A stretch of DNA of 55,486 nucleotides from JACNKJ01 sp964440095 (GTDB lineage Bacteria > Krumholzibacteriota > Krumholzibacteriia > JACNKJ01), in assembly GCA_964440095.1 (NCBI GenBank), contig CAYTPZ010000010.1, forward strand, positions 1-55,486, in the 5' to 3' direction. Both the position numbers and the translations under genes were made by a program. The notes under the pieces were generated by a model. The model was given only the letters and a program-made list of their open reading frames with translations. It was not told the origin of the DNA and searched no databases. Below are positions 32,676 to 41,276 of this stretch, piece by piece. Numbering within the stretch: the stretch's first letter is position 1; each line of letters opens with the position of its first letter.

Positions 32676-33800
32676 ATGAGCGTCACACTTAATTTCTCGG
32701 GCAATGTGCGCATACGCACGCAGCTGGAGCGCCTGCTCTCGGAAGGTCAACTGGGCGGCAGCTATCTCTTCGAGGGACCCCGCGGTGCCGGTCAGGAGCG
32801 AGCGGCCCTGGAGCTGGCCGCCTGGATGATCACCGGCACTCCCAATCCCGAGCATGAAGATGCCAGCCGCGTGCTGCGTTATATCCATCCCGATCTCATC
32901 TATGTCATGCCCGTGGTGCCGAAGATGGCTGTGAAGGACATGAAAGATGAACATTGGATGGCGCTTTTTAGAGAGTACCAGGCTACTCGTGGGAATGATC
33001 CGCTTTTACCCATCGAGTTCAAAACAAATCCGCGCATTTCGGTGAAGGGCATGCGCTCGGTGCGAGGCGAACTGGCCAAGATGCCTTACGAGGGGCAGGG
33101 CCGTGCGTTGGTTATTCGCGATGCGGATCAAATGGATATCACAGCCCAGGACGCACTACTGAAAACCCTCGAGGAGCCGCCGCGAAACACCCTGATCATT
33201 TTGATCTCACATCGGCCGGAGGCTCTGCGCGAAACGGTGCTCAGCCGTTGCCAACGTCTGGTCTTTGAACCTTTGGATGAAACGCTAATCCGCGGAGAGT
33301 TGGAAAGTCGCGGTCTCGATGCAGAGCGGGCTGAGTTCTTTGCGGCTCTATCCGGCGGCGATATGGAGGAGGCGGTCCTCCTTGCCGAATCGGAAAGCGA
33401 GGAAGGCAATACACGTTTGGAACGCCGTGAAGCCTGGTTGGACATTCTCGAAACCTGTGAGTTCGGCAATGAAGCTGAAATGATCGAGACTATTCAGGCT
33501 TTCGCCAAGGAAGGCGCAGGCAAAGATAAAAAGAACCCCACCCAGGTACGTGTGGAGTTCATGAACCTGGCCTTGAGCTGGTACCACGATTTGCTGAGCA
33601 TGCGAACTCGCGGCGCCCTTCGCGTGCACCGGGATCAAGAGGCGCGCAGCAACCGCTACATGCGGCTCGATGAATCATCCCTGGCCGACCGCCTCCGAAA
33701 ATTCGAGAAGGCACGCGGCCAGATTCAAGGCTACGCCAACGTGCAGCTAACTCTACTTGCCCTTTTCCTCAGCCTACGTGCCGCGGGAGCCAGAAAATGA
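32676..33800 (+). CDS. holB: DNA polymerase III delta' subunit (clamp loader)
   Basis: A 374-residue clamp-loader subunit. The AAA+ fold is recognisable: a degenerate P-loop GPRGAGQER without the GKT lysine, sensor motif DADQMDITAQDALLKTLEEPP, and the arginine-finger SRC motif (LSRCQRLVFEPL). Loss of a functional Walker A is normal for delta'. The usual zinc-binding cysteine cluster is missing, as in many DnaX-like delta' proteins outside the proteobacteria. The last four bases (ATGA) overlap the start of tatD. There is no ribosome site at the start, and a promoter positioned for a leaderless transcript. Confidence 0.9.
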   Translation: MSVTLNFSGNVRIRTQLERLLSEGQLGGSYLFEGPRGAGQERAALELAAWMITGTPNPEHEDASRVLRYIHPDLIYVMPVVPKMAVKDMKDEHWMALFREYQATRGNDPLLPIEFKTNPRISVKGMRSVRGELAKMPYEGQGRALVIRDADQMDITAQDALLKTLEEPPRNTLIILISHRPEALRETVLSRCQRLVFEPLDETLIRGELESRGLDAERAEFFAALSGGDMEEAVLLAESESEEGNTRLERREAWLDILETCEFGNEAEMIETIQAFAKEGAGKDKKNPTQVRVEFMNLALSWYHDLLSMRTRGALRVHRDQEARSNRYMRLDESSLADRLRKFEKARGQIQGYANVQLTLLALFLSLRAAGARK

Positions 33801-34558
33801 TCGACAGCCATTGCCACCTGCACCTCAAGGATTTCGACGAGGATCGCGACGCCATCGTCGAGCGCATGACCGAGGCCGGCGTGAGCCGCGTGCTGGAGGT
33901 GGGCATCAACCGCAAAGGCGCTGCCGAGTGCCTGCGACTGGCGGCCAAGTATCCGCAGTTCAGTGTGGCGGCGGGGCTTCATCCCCATGAAGCAGACAAA
34001 TGGGACGATGCCTACCGCGCCGACCTGCTTAAATTGGCGGGCAATCGCAAGGTGGTCGCTCTGGGCGAGATGGGATTGGATTTCTATCGCGACTGGTCTC
34101 CCCGCGACGCCCAGGATCGATGCTTCCGCGGCCAGTTGGGTCTGGCCCGTGAAACCGGCCTGCCCGTGATCTTCCACGTACGCGAGGCCGAGGCGGAGTT
34201 CCTGCGGGTCATCGACGATGAAGGCGCTCCTGAGCGCGCGGTGGTACACGCCTTCGGTAGCCACGGCGACTTCGCCACCGCCTGTCTCGACCGCGGTTTC
34301 TGGCTCGGCATCGGTGGGCAGCTCACCTACAAGAAAAGCAAGTTGCCCGAGGTGCTTGCGGCCAGGGTGCCCGTGGATCGCATACTGCTAGAAACCGATT
34401 GCCCCTGGCTCACGCCCGAACCCTTCCGCGGTAAACGCAACGAACCGGCCCGCCTGGTTCACGTGCGCGCGAAGCTGGCGGAGATCTACGGCATGGGCGA
34501 GACCGAACTGGATGCCATTGCCGACTATTCCTTCGAGCGATTCCTGGGCATGGCATGA
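33797..34558 (+). CDS. tatD: TatD-family metal-dependent DNase
   Basis: A 253-residue TatD hydrolase with a TIM-barrel and two-metal site: DSHCHLH (residues 3-9), the glutamate in GEMGLDFYRD, HVREAE, VVHAFGS and the C-terminal ETDCPWLTPEPFRG. It is a 3'-5' exonuclease implicated in DNA repair or RNA quality control. The start overlaps the holB stop and its own stop overlaps rsmA (ATGA both times), giving a tightly coupled holB-tatD-rsmA unit. Confidence 0.96.
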   Translation: MIDSHCHLHLKDFDEDRDAIVERMTEAGVSRVLEVGINRKGAAECLRLAAKYPQFSVAAGLHPHEADKWDDAYRADLLKLAGNRKVVALGEMGLDFYRDWSPRDAQDRCFRGQLGLARETGLPVIFHVREAEAEFLRVIDDEGAPERAVVHAFGSHGDFATACLDRGFWLGIGGQLTYKKSKLPEVLAARVPVDRILLETDCPWLTPEPFRGKRNEPARLVHVRAKLAEIYGMGETELDAIADYSFERFLGMA

Positions 34559-35376
34559 GCGAGGGCGAACGCATTCGGCCGAGGAAATGGCTGGGGCAGC
34601 ATTTCCTGCGCGACAAGCGGGTGATCGAGCGCATTGTCGATGCCATCGATCCTGGGCCGGATGATTTCATTTTGGAGTACGGCTGCGGCACGGGGGTGCT
34701 GACCTATCCCCTGGTGGAATCGGGTGCCTGCCTGATGGGTTTCGAGGTGGATCGCGATTTGCTCGCCCGCCTCAAGGGCGATCCCGCTCTGGCCGAGGCC
34801 GTGTTTTCGGGTGAGGGACTGGAAGACTGGCCCCCCGCACGGGTGGCGGAGCGAGTGGATCGGGAGCGAATAAAGGTGGCGGCGAACCTGCCCTATCAGC
34901 TGAGTTCCACAGCGCTCTTTGACATTGCCGACGGGGCCCATCGCGTGGAGCGGGCGGTTTTCATGATGCAACGCGAAGTGGCGCAAAGGGTGGGGGCCTC
35001 GCCCGGCGGGCGCGACTTCGGTCTCTTGCCTGCCCTGATTCAGGCCCGCCACCGTGTGGAAAAGGTGGCGGATGCGGCGCCGGGGGCCTTTCATCCGCCG
35101 CCGCGGGTGCATAGCCGGGTGCTCAAGTTCAGCCCCCTGGCTGAGCCAAGGGTGGCGCCCGAGCTATGGGATGCGTATAAATCGCTGCTCAAGGCCGTTT
35201 TCGCCGAACGCCGCAAGCAATTGAAATCCACCTTGCGCAAGTTCTATAAGGTGGATATGGATTTTCTGATAGAACTAAGCGAGGCCGCCGGGGTAGACCT
35301 TTCCCGGCGACCTGAAACTCTCAGCGTCGAAGAGTTGGCCCGTCTGGCAGAAGGACTTCCCGAGTGCCGTCGATGA
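34555..35376 (+). CDS. rsmA: 16S rRNA dimethyladenosine transferase RsmA/KsgA
   Basis: A 273-residue SAM-dependent enzyme that dimethylates A1518 and A1519 of 16S rRNA late in 30S assembly. The N-terminal RKWLGQHFLRD, SAM motif EYGCGTGVLT, acidic motif FEVDRDL and catalytic motif NLPYQLSS are all present; the C-terminal helical domain is of normal size. It is coupled to tatD by a 4-nt overlap, and its 3' end overlaps the outer-membrane protein gene. Confidence 0.96.
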   Translation: MSEGERIRPRKWLGQHFLRDKRVIERIVDAIDPGPDDFILEYGCGTGVLTYPLVESGACLMGFEVDRDLLARLKGDPALAEAVFSGEGLEDWPPARVAERVDRERIKVAANLPYQLSSTALFDIADGAHRVERAVFMMQREVAQRVGASPGGRDFGLLPALIQARHRVEKVADAAPGAFHPPPRVHSRVLKFSPLAEPRVAPELWDAYKSLLKAVFAERRKQLKSTLRKFYKVDMDFLIELSEAAGVDLSRRPETLSVEELARLAEGLPECRR

Positions 35377-37454
35377 TGAACATCCTGAGAAATCGAATGG
35401 GCCTGGCTGCCTTGATCATGCTGGCCGCGCTGGGGCAGGCCTATGCCCAGGTTGGTGGTGACGGCAAGGCGCTACCCGACGCCACCGATCGCAAGCCAAC
35501 GGGACTGGACTCCCTGCGGCAAAGCATTCCCCCCGGGGAGTTTCCCATGCTACCGGATTCCCTTCAGAGCGGAGCCCTGCCCGACAGTCTTGAGCGAGGC
35601 GAAGACGAAGATGGGGAAGAATCCGGGCTACCGGACATTCCCGCAGGCTCCTTGGGCGTGCATCCCAAGTTCAAGCATAACACCCGATCCACCGATCGGC
35701 GTATGGATATCAGCAATAGCCTGGATCTTTCGGTGAGCTACCCGACCACATGGAATCTCACGGGGCAAATCTTCTACGACCGCGGCCTACCTCGGGAACT
35801 CAAGCGCGAGACCACGGAAAAGGGATTGAGCATTTCATCGTCCAAGCGCTTGGTCCGGCGCTTTCCGCTGTCACTGAACGCCAGGCGAAATCGCAAACTG
35901 CAGGAACAGAACATCGGCGAAGAAAATTACCGTCGCGATGAATGGGACAGCTCGAGTCTGTCCGCGCAAACTTCCGGCGGCTGGGATATCACAGACTGGC
36001 TCGGCGTGAACGGCAACGTGAACGCCTCGGCCAACCAGAGCAACACCGAGAACAACAAGGGTCTCCGAAAGTCCACGGCCAATGGTTCGCGCGACTTTGC
36101 AGCCCGCCTGGATCTGAATCCAGCGGAAGTCCTGAGCTTCACTACCGGATACTCCGGCGCACGGGGAACGGGTAGCGGTGAACTCCTGGACCTTCGCGAT
36201 CAGTTGGAAACCCGTCGCGACTCCATCAACGTGAAAACCAAGATTAAGCGCGGGACGGCCGTCACCTTGAGTTTTTCGGGTGGACTTTTGGAGTCCACCA
36301 GCGAACGACTGGACTTCAAGCGCGACGAAACCAACGTGGTCCTGCCCGACAGTATTCCCATCAAAGAGCGCACGCTCAATCGCGACTGGGGCGGGAATAT
36401 CGACTTCAGTTGGACGCCGGCCGCCTTCATGGATCTGGGCATGGGCTTCTCCTACAAAGAGGGGGAGAAGCGGGTATCCAACAACAAATCTCAGAAAAAG
36501 GACGACATCTCCGAGAACTTCGACCTGCGCCTGGGCCTGCGGCCCTGGAAAGATCAGAGCATCTCCGTGCACCTGAAGAACGCTGAGGCCTATTCGGGCC
36601 GGTACACATCCGATAAGACCACCCGAACGCGGGAAGCCCAGTTCTCCAGCAGCCAGTCCTTCAGCCGAACCCTGAAGTTGACCCTGGACGCCTACTTCTT
36701 CCTGACCCAGGATTTCTATTTAAATTCCACCAAGAACCCCCAGGATCGTGACCAGCTCAAGGAGCGATATACGGTGACGGTCAGCGGAACACCCTTCCAC
36801 TGGCTCAAGGCCGAGAACTCGGTGGCCTACTTCCTCAATCGCGACATCATGATCCGCGAGAGCAAGTCGATCTCGAACAAGGACAAGACCACCCTTACCT
36901 GGAACTCTCGCCTGGATTACAACTTTTTCGAGAAGTTCAGCGTATCCCAGAACATGGAAGTGAAGGTCAGCAAGGACGATTTCGTCTTCACGGAGGAGCA
37001 AAATGCTCTCACCCGGGAGTCCACCCTGCTTACATCTGCCTCATTACCTCTTCACGGGTCCATTCGTCTGGATGTGGGGCATGAATTCAAATTGAGGCAA
37101 CTAGGCAGTTTTCTCCCGGACCCCGATGTGGCCGGAAACCCCGAGACGTTTTTTCTCTCCCGGAGGGTAAAAAAGGAAGATTTACGCCTGGGATTTTCGG
37201 CTACATTGTTGAAATACTTGAAGTTCTCCATTAAAGAGGGTCTCGGCCGAGAGGTATCTTACTACTACTCTGATGGTAGTGAGGAAACGGTACCCTATGG
37301 CAGTCTTGACACGGGACTCGTCTACAATCGAGATTTCTTGGGTACTGGGAAGCTCACGATTAACCTCCAGCACCAGGCGAAATTCGGTAAATTTGTCCGA
37401 GAAAATCAGCGGAGTCTCTGGATTCCCACATTATCTATCGAGTATAATTTCTAA
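35364..37454 (+). CDS. outer-membrane beta-barrel protein of unknown family
   Basis: A protein of 693-696 residues. A signal peptide (LAALIMLAALGQAYAQ) is followed by a proline/acidic linker (to about 100), then a long series of alternating amphipathic strands (SISSSKRLVRRFPLSLNARR, LDLNPAEVLSFTTGYSG and many more) and a C-terminal strand ending LSIEYNF, where a final Phe is the BAM recognition signal. I do not recognise the family. The start is GTG 35364 with AGAAGGAC seven bases before it, or ATG 35373, which overlaps the rsmA stop. Two lipoproteins follow, so these may form an envelope unit riding on the housekeeping operon. Confidence 0.82.
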   Translation: MPSMMNILRNRMGLAALIMLAALGQAYAQVGGDGKALPDATDRKPTGLDSLRQSIPPGEFPMLPDSLQSGALPDSLERGEDEDGEESGLPDIPAGSLGVHPKFKHNTRSTDRRMDISNSLDLSVSYPTTWNLTGQIFYDRGLPRELKRETTEKGLSISSSKRLVRRFPLSLNARRNRKLQEQNIGEENYRRDEWDSSSLSAQTSGGWDITDWLGVNGNVNASANQSNTENNKGLRKSTANGSRDFAARLDLNPAEVLSFTTGYSGARGTGSGELLDLRDQLETRRDSINVKTKIKRGTAVTLSFSGGLLESTSERLDFKRDETNVVLPDSIPIKERTLNRDWGGNIDFSWTPAAFMDLGMGFSYKEGEKRVSNNKSQKKDDISENFDLRLGLRPWKDQSISVHLKNAEAYSGRYTSDKTTRTREAQFSSSQSFSRTLKLTLDAYFFLTQDFYLNSTKNPQDRDQLKERYTVTVSGTPFHWLKAENSVAYFLNRDIMIRESKSISNKDKTTLTWNSRLDYNFFEKFSVSQNMEVKVSKDDFVFTEEQNALTRESTLLTSASLPLHGSIRLDVGHEFKLRQLGSFLPDPDVAGNPETFFLSRRVKKEDLRLGFSATLLKYLKFSIKEGLGREVSYYYSDGSEETVPYGSLDTGLVYNRDFLGTGKLTINLQHQAKFGKFVRENQRSLWIPTLSIEYNF

Positions 37455-37462
37455 GGAGATAC

Positions 37463-38107
37463 GTGATTCGGAAGAGGAATATGCGGGGGCTGTTTCGGGG
37501 AGCGACGCTAGTCGTCTCGTTGTTCGGTATGATTCTCGCTAGCGGCTGCTTGTTCCAGCCCCGGATTCCGGAGGAACCCAACGAAGTTGACGTTCCCTGG
37601 ACGCTTCCTATTGATCCGGAGAGCGTACTGGAAAACATGCGAAGCGCAATTGATTCGCAAACCAGTACGAATTACCAGAATAGTCTGGGAGACGAGGACA
37701 ACGAGGACCACCGGTTCAAGTTCATCCCGTCCTTCAATGACGAACAGGAAGCGAATAACCAAGGGAAGCCCGATTACTTCGTGGACTTCGGGAAAGACCG
37801 GGAACTGGCGACCCTGGACAAGCTTTACACCCAGGTGGATTCGCTGAGAGTGGAATGGATCTTTGATCCATTGACCGACATGACCCAGGGATCGGATTTA
37901 ACAACGATTGCCCTGGGCGACGAAGAGGACCCCATCGGCTATCAGCTGTTTGTGGTCCACGCCAGCGGCGAAACTACCATTTATGAGGGGTCGGCTGAGT
38001 TGACTCTTCGTTTAGTTGGTGGGCAGTGGTTTCTGACGATATGGGATGAATCCAACAGCTCGGCAACACAGTCCTGGGGAAGATTGAGACTGAACCTGGA
38101 TGTCTGA
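37463..38107 (+). CDS. lipoprotein, possible NTF2-like fold
   Basis: A 214-residue lipoprotein (lipobox LASGC near residue 29, mature start CLF). The mature part begins with a helix-like segment (PESVLENMRSAI) and ends in strands (GSAELTLRLVGGQWFLTIWDES), the pattern of small NTF2-like domains. It starts at GTG 37463, eight bases after the barrel-protein stop, with a perfect AAGGAG upstream. It resembles the next gene in layout (GCLF, then an 'ENM' helix, then a final W-rich strand), so the two are probably distant paralogues. Function unknown. Confidence 0.75.
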   Translation: MIRKRNMRGLFRGATLVVSLFGMILASGCLFQPRIPEEPNEVDVPWTLPIDPESVLENMRSAIDSQTSTNYQNSLGDEDNEDHRFKFIPSFNDEQEANNQGKPDYFVDFGKDRELATLDKLYTQVDSLRVEWIFDPLTDMTQGSDLTTIALGDEEDPIGYQLFVVHASGETTIYEGSAELTLRLVGGQWFLTIWDESNSSATQSWGRLRLNLDV

Positions 38108-38159
38108 ACCCACCCCCTCCGGAAAACGGCGGGGATCCCAGTAGAGGAGATAAGGACCT

Positions 38160-38795
38160 ATGACCACGCGAGCCCGTCTGACGACGCTTCTCATCCTGGC
38201 CGTGGCTCTACTCGCCAGCAGCGGGTGCCTATTTAGCACGCCCGAAAAGCCCGGCGGCGATACCGACGGCCCTGAGTACCTGGACTACACTACCCCAGAC
38301 AACATGATGACCAACTTCGTCGAGGCGTGGAATCATATGGATTTCGCGGAGTATCGCGACCACATCCTCTACGATGGCGAAGAACTGGCAAATGATGGGG
38401 CTTCCTACGAGGCCTTCAAATTCTACTTCATCGAAGATACCGGTGACGGCCCGTCCTGGGGTATCGAGGAAGAAAAAGCCCATACCCAAGCTCTCTTCAG
38501 CGGTAATCCCAGCCAGGAAGGCACCACTCCTGGCGTGGAAAGCATCGACCTTCGCTTTAACCCCGCCGGTGTCTGGAGTGTTCCGGATCACCCCTTCGAA
38601 GTACAGGGCGACACCTTCCCCGTGGGTACCGAGTACCGTACCTACCAGACCGACATGACCATCAACCTCAAGGGCACCATCGAAGGCACCGAGGTTAATG
38701 TGCTATTGGTCCGTGACACTGTTCGCTTCTACACCATTCCCGTGGAGAACGGTAACTACCGTCTCTGGAAGTGGGTCGACATCGAGCAGGGCTAG
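38160..38795 (+). CDS. NTF2-like lipoprotein
   Basis: A 211-residue lipoprotein with lipobox ASSGC (Cys at about 23), then CLFSTPEKP. The segment TPDNMMTNFVEAWNHMDFAEYRDHI followed by FKFYFIED looks like the start of an SnoaL/NTF2-like alpha+beta domain, and the last strand NGNYRLWKWVDIEQG fits its end. AGGAGATAAGG lies upstream. It is the last gene before a strong terminator. The ligand and partner are unknown; such lipoproteins in uncultured FCB genomes occur in families (recalled, not checked). Confidence 0.75.
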   Translation: MTTRARLTTLLILAVALLASSGCLFSTPEKPGGDTDGPEYLDYTTPDNMMTNFVEAWNHMDFAEYRDHILYDGEELANDGASYEAFKFYFIEDTGDGPSWGIEEEKAHTQALFSGNPSQEGTTPGVESIDLRFNPAGVWSVPDHPFEVQGDTFPVGTEYRTYQTDMTINLKGTIEGTEVNVLLVRDTVRFYTIPVENGNYRLWKWVDIEQG

Positions 38796-38821
38796 CGCCT
38801 CGCGCAAGCTGAGACACATTA

Positions 38822-38849
38822 CCCGGCCTCTCAGGGGGCCGGGTTTTTT
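38822..38849 (+). terminator. intrinsic terminator after the lipoprotein pair
   Basis: CCCGGCC and GGCCGGG arms with a short loop are followed by TTTTTT (38844-38849). It ends the unit that begins at holB. Confidence 0.92.
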
Positions 38850-38910
38850 GTATTTTGAACTGTTGTGAATTCCTCGTTGTTTCGTGTGGCGATGCTGTTA
38901 AGTTCTGCCC

Positions 38911-40095
38911 ATGGCTCGCCGCAAGAAAAACAATCCCCCGCCTCGTCGACGTCGTCGCTGGCTTTGGCTCCTGCTCCTGGTGCCCCTGGCCGTGGCGGCG
39001 GGCGTTTTGCTGCTCCAGCGGGATCTCCTCGAATGGAACGGAGGTGGCCTTCCAAGCCGGCCCCTGCCGCTGACCCCCGAGGAAGAGCTGGACGGCCTTC
39101 TGTCGCGCGCCGTGCGTGAACTGGGCGTTTCGCCAACGAGGATACGCCGGGAGCGGGGCGAGGATGGGCTGGCCTTCTATCGATTCCGGTGCCCGGGGAG
39201 GCTGCATCCCGTAAACGCCAATCGCTGGCTCAGCCGCATTTTCGAAGACGAAGGTCTGGACGTGCTCGATTGTCGCGAGGGTGGTCGGCCGGGCCGACCC
39301 GATCTGTTTTATCTCGTGGAGCAGGACGGAAACCCGCCCCTGCGCGCCCGCCTGCGCATGGACGCGCCGACCGGCGATCCACCGCTTTTCCAGGATCAGC
39401 CGCTGCTGGCCATTGTCATCGACGATTTCGGGAACAATTACGGTCCGGTGGCCAAGGGCCTTCTGGAACTGCCCATGGCCCTAACCGCAAGCATCCTTCC
39501 CGACCAGCGTCGTAGCGAGAGAGTGGAGAAGGAGGCCCGCAAGCGTGGTCATGCTGTGTTCATGCACCTGCCCATGGAGCCTCTAGATTGGCCCAATAGC
39601 GACCCGGGCCTCGGCGCGGTTTTCGCGGGTATCGGCCCCGATTCCACTCGCATCCTGCTGGACCAGCACGCCGCCGGCTACCGCCGCCTGGACGGCCTCA
39701 ACAACCACATGGGTAGCCGCGCCAGCCAGGATACCGAGGTGGTCAATGCCATTTTGGACTGGTCCGGCGAGCGCAACCTGCTGGTGCTCGACTCCTGGAC
39801 TCACCACAAGAGCAAGATCTCTCTCCTGGCCGGAGCCCATGGCCGTCCGCCCCTGCGCGCCGATCTTTTCCTGGATGGAGGAGGCGAGGACGAGGCCGCC
39901 ATCGCCGAGAACCTGCTGGAACTCAGTGAGTTGGCTCGGGAGCGGGGCTGGGCTATCGGAATCGGGCATCCCCGGCGGGAAACCCTGGAAATCTTGAAGC
40001 GCATGCAGCCTCGGCTCACCGACTACGGCTTCCGTTTTGTCACGCTTCCCGCATTGGTGGAAGAGATCTTTCCCAGCGCCATGAGCGAGGAGTAA
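38911..40095 (+). CDS. divergent polysaccharide deacetylase (YibQ-like)
   Basis: A 394-residue protein with one N-terminal membrane anchor (after RRKKNNPPPRRRRR: WLWLLLLVPLAVAAGVLLL), an extracytoplasmic region, and from about residue 165 a 'divergent polysaccharide deacetylase' domain: LAIVIDDFGNNYG, FMHLPMEP, LNNHMGSRAS, LLVLDSWTHHKS and WAIGIGHPRRETLEIL. The metal-site aspartates and histidines typical of the family are present. It probably modifies an envelope polysaccharide; YibQ-type proteins often sit near peptidoglycan hydrolases. No ribosome site is seen before the ATG; a weak -10 (TTAAGT, 38898) would give a very short leader. Confidence 0.9.
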   Translation: MARRKKNNPPPRRRRRWLWLLLLVPLAVAAGVLLLQRDLLEWNGGGLPSRPLPLTPEEELDGLLSRAVRELGVSPTRIRRERGEDGLAFYRFRCPGRLHPVNANRWLSRIFEDEGLDVLDCREGGRPGRPDLFYLVEQDGNPPLRARLRMDAPTGDPPLFQDQPLLAIVIDDFGNNYGPVAKGLLELPMALTASILPDQRRSERVEKEARKRGHAVFMHLPMEPLDWPNSDPGLGAVFAGIGPDSTRILLDQHAAGYRRLDGLNNHMGSRASQDTEVVNAILDWSGERNLLVLDSWTHHKSKISLLAGAHGRPPLRADLFLDGGGEDEAAIAENLLELSELARERGWAIGIGHPRRETLEILKRMQPRLTDYGFRFVTLPALVEEIFPSAMSEE

Positions 40096-40125
40096 TTATC
40101 CGCTAAGACTCGCTTTCCCAAGCCC

Positions 40126-40154
40126 TTGCATGGCCAAGTGCCTTCTGCTATATT
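40126..40154 (+). promoter_or_regulatory. sigma70-type promoter for the secreted protein/secDF unit
   Basis: TTGCAT, a 17-nt spacer and TATATT, one of the best matches in the window. The predicted start is near 40161, a few bases before a hairpin. Confidence 0.65.
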
Positions 40155-40168
40155 CCTGTCCCTGAACA

Positions 40169-40186
40169 CGGGCCCGCAAGGGCCCG
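40169..40186 (+). promoter_or_regulatory. 5'-leader hairpin with GCAA tetraloop
   Basis: CGGGCCC and GGGCCCG form a 7-bp stem closed by a GNRA-type loop (GCAA) close to the predicted 5' end of the transcript. No T-run follows, so it is more likely a stabilising structure than a terminator. Confidence 0.5.
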
Positions 40187-40206
40187 ACTTCTTGTCCCGG
40201 AGTGTG

Positions 40207-41211
40207 ATGGTCTTCCCAAAATTCCGTTTTGTCATTCTCGCCCTGCTCGCGACCTTGTCGTTGAGTTCGATCGCCATGGCCCAAGGTGGAGAAGCACGCA
40301 ACATGGCGTCTCCGGGCAACCTCGATCTCTTCCCTTATCAACTCGTGGACTACACCCAGGCCGGACACGAATACCGCATTCACAATGCGCGATCCGTGGT
40401 GCTGGGCACCATCACGAGCATTCGGGAAATTGAGGGCACGGAGAAGTCCCTCAACTGGTCGGCGACTCTGCGGATCGAGAGTTTCCTGAAAATGGACAAG
40501 CCCCAGGAGCAGGAAGGTCTCAGTGAGATCCGGTTCCGCTTCCTGCCGCTGCAAGCGCCCTTGAAAGAGTTCAAGGTGGGGGACCGCTGCGTTGTTCTTC
40601 TGTCGCGGGACAACCGTCACGATCACATGCTCATCCTCGGCACTGACTACCATTACTATCCCGTGAGCGAAGACGGTGTGGTCACCAAGTTCTTCAAAGA
40701 AGTGCCCACTGCCGATGCGCCCATGATTAGGAAAGTAGGACTCTCCGATTTCCTCCGTGAACTTCGCAGAGTTATCGGACGGGTCAGCGTCGAAGAGCAG
40801 GCTGCGAGCGCGGACCTTATCTTCCAGGGCCAGGTGGGAACTGCGGGCCAGGGCTCCGGAGCCGAGAGCGACTACTACATCGCCAACATCACCCCCGACA
40901 AGATTTACAAGGGAGACCCCGGCGACGGCATCATCAAGATTTACTCGGTCAACAGCATGAACGACCGGGTGCTCAGGACCCTCAACCGGCCTGTATTCAT
41001 ACAGGGCCAAACCGTCTTCATCTTCGCCAACAAGGACCCCACGCTTTCAGCCCAGGGCCCTGACAATCCCAACGGTGAGGCCAAGTATTTCCCTCTCAGC
41101 GGTAAGCAGTCCATCTGGGCCGTTCACCCGAAAACCGTTTGGCGATTCGGCCCTCAGCCCATCAAGCGCGAAGAGTTTTTCAAGAAAATCGACGAGCTGA
41201 CGACCCGCTAA
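40207..41211 (+). CDS. secreted protein with two similar beta-rich domains, function unknown
   Basis: A 334-residue secreted protein with signal peptide ending SSIAMAQ. It contains two similar domains, about 61-160 and 202-305, each starting with an 'A-[RD]-x-[IV]-x-x-G-x-[IV]' strand (ARSVVLGTITSI; ADLIFQGQVGTA), then a variable strand and a late [V/Q]GDRCVVLL or QGQTVFIFANKD strand. This looks like a duplicated small beta-barrel of the NTR/OB type (inference). ATG 40207 has CGGAG upstream; the frame extends to 40126 but that part overlaps the promoter. It lies just upstream of secD in the same direction. Confidence 0.75.
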   Translation: MVFPKFRFVILALLATLSLSSIAMAQGGEARNMASPGNLDLFPYQLVDYTQAGHEYRIHNARSVVLGTITSIREIEGTEKSLNWSATLRIESFLKMDKPQEQEGLSEIRFRFLPLQAPLKEFKVGDRCVVLLSRDNRHDHMLILGTDYHYYPVSEDGVVTKFFKEVPTADAPMIRKVGLSDFLRELRRVIGRVSVEEQAASADLIFQGQVGTAGQGSGAESDYYIANITPDKIYKGDPGDGIIKIYSVNSMNDRVLRTLNRPVFIQGQTVFIFANKDPTLSAQGPDNPNGEAKYFPLSGKQSIWAVHPKTVWRFGPQPIKREEFFKKIDELTTR

Positions 41212-41276
41212 GGCGGGTGCAGACCACGCGGATGATCCGCAAAATCTTGGGACCCATTGGGTCTCGGAGGTAAACC
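41212..41276 (+). promoter_or_regulatory. two small hairpins in the secD leader
   Basis: GCGGA/TCCGC with a TGA loop and GGGACCC/GGGTCTC with an ATT loop (one mismatch) lie between the preceding stop and secD, the second one just before the GGAGG ribosome site. They may be a regulatory leader, as secD genes in some bacteria have secretion-responsive leaders; no stall peptide is visible. Confidence 0.35.
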
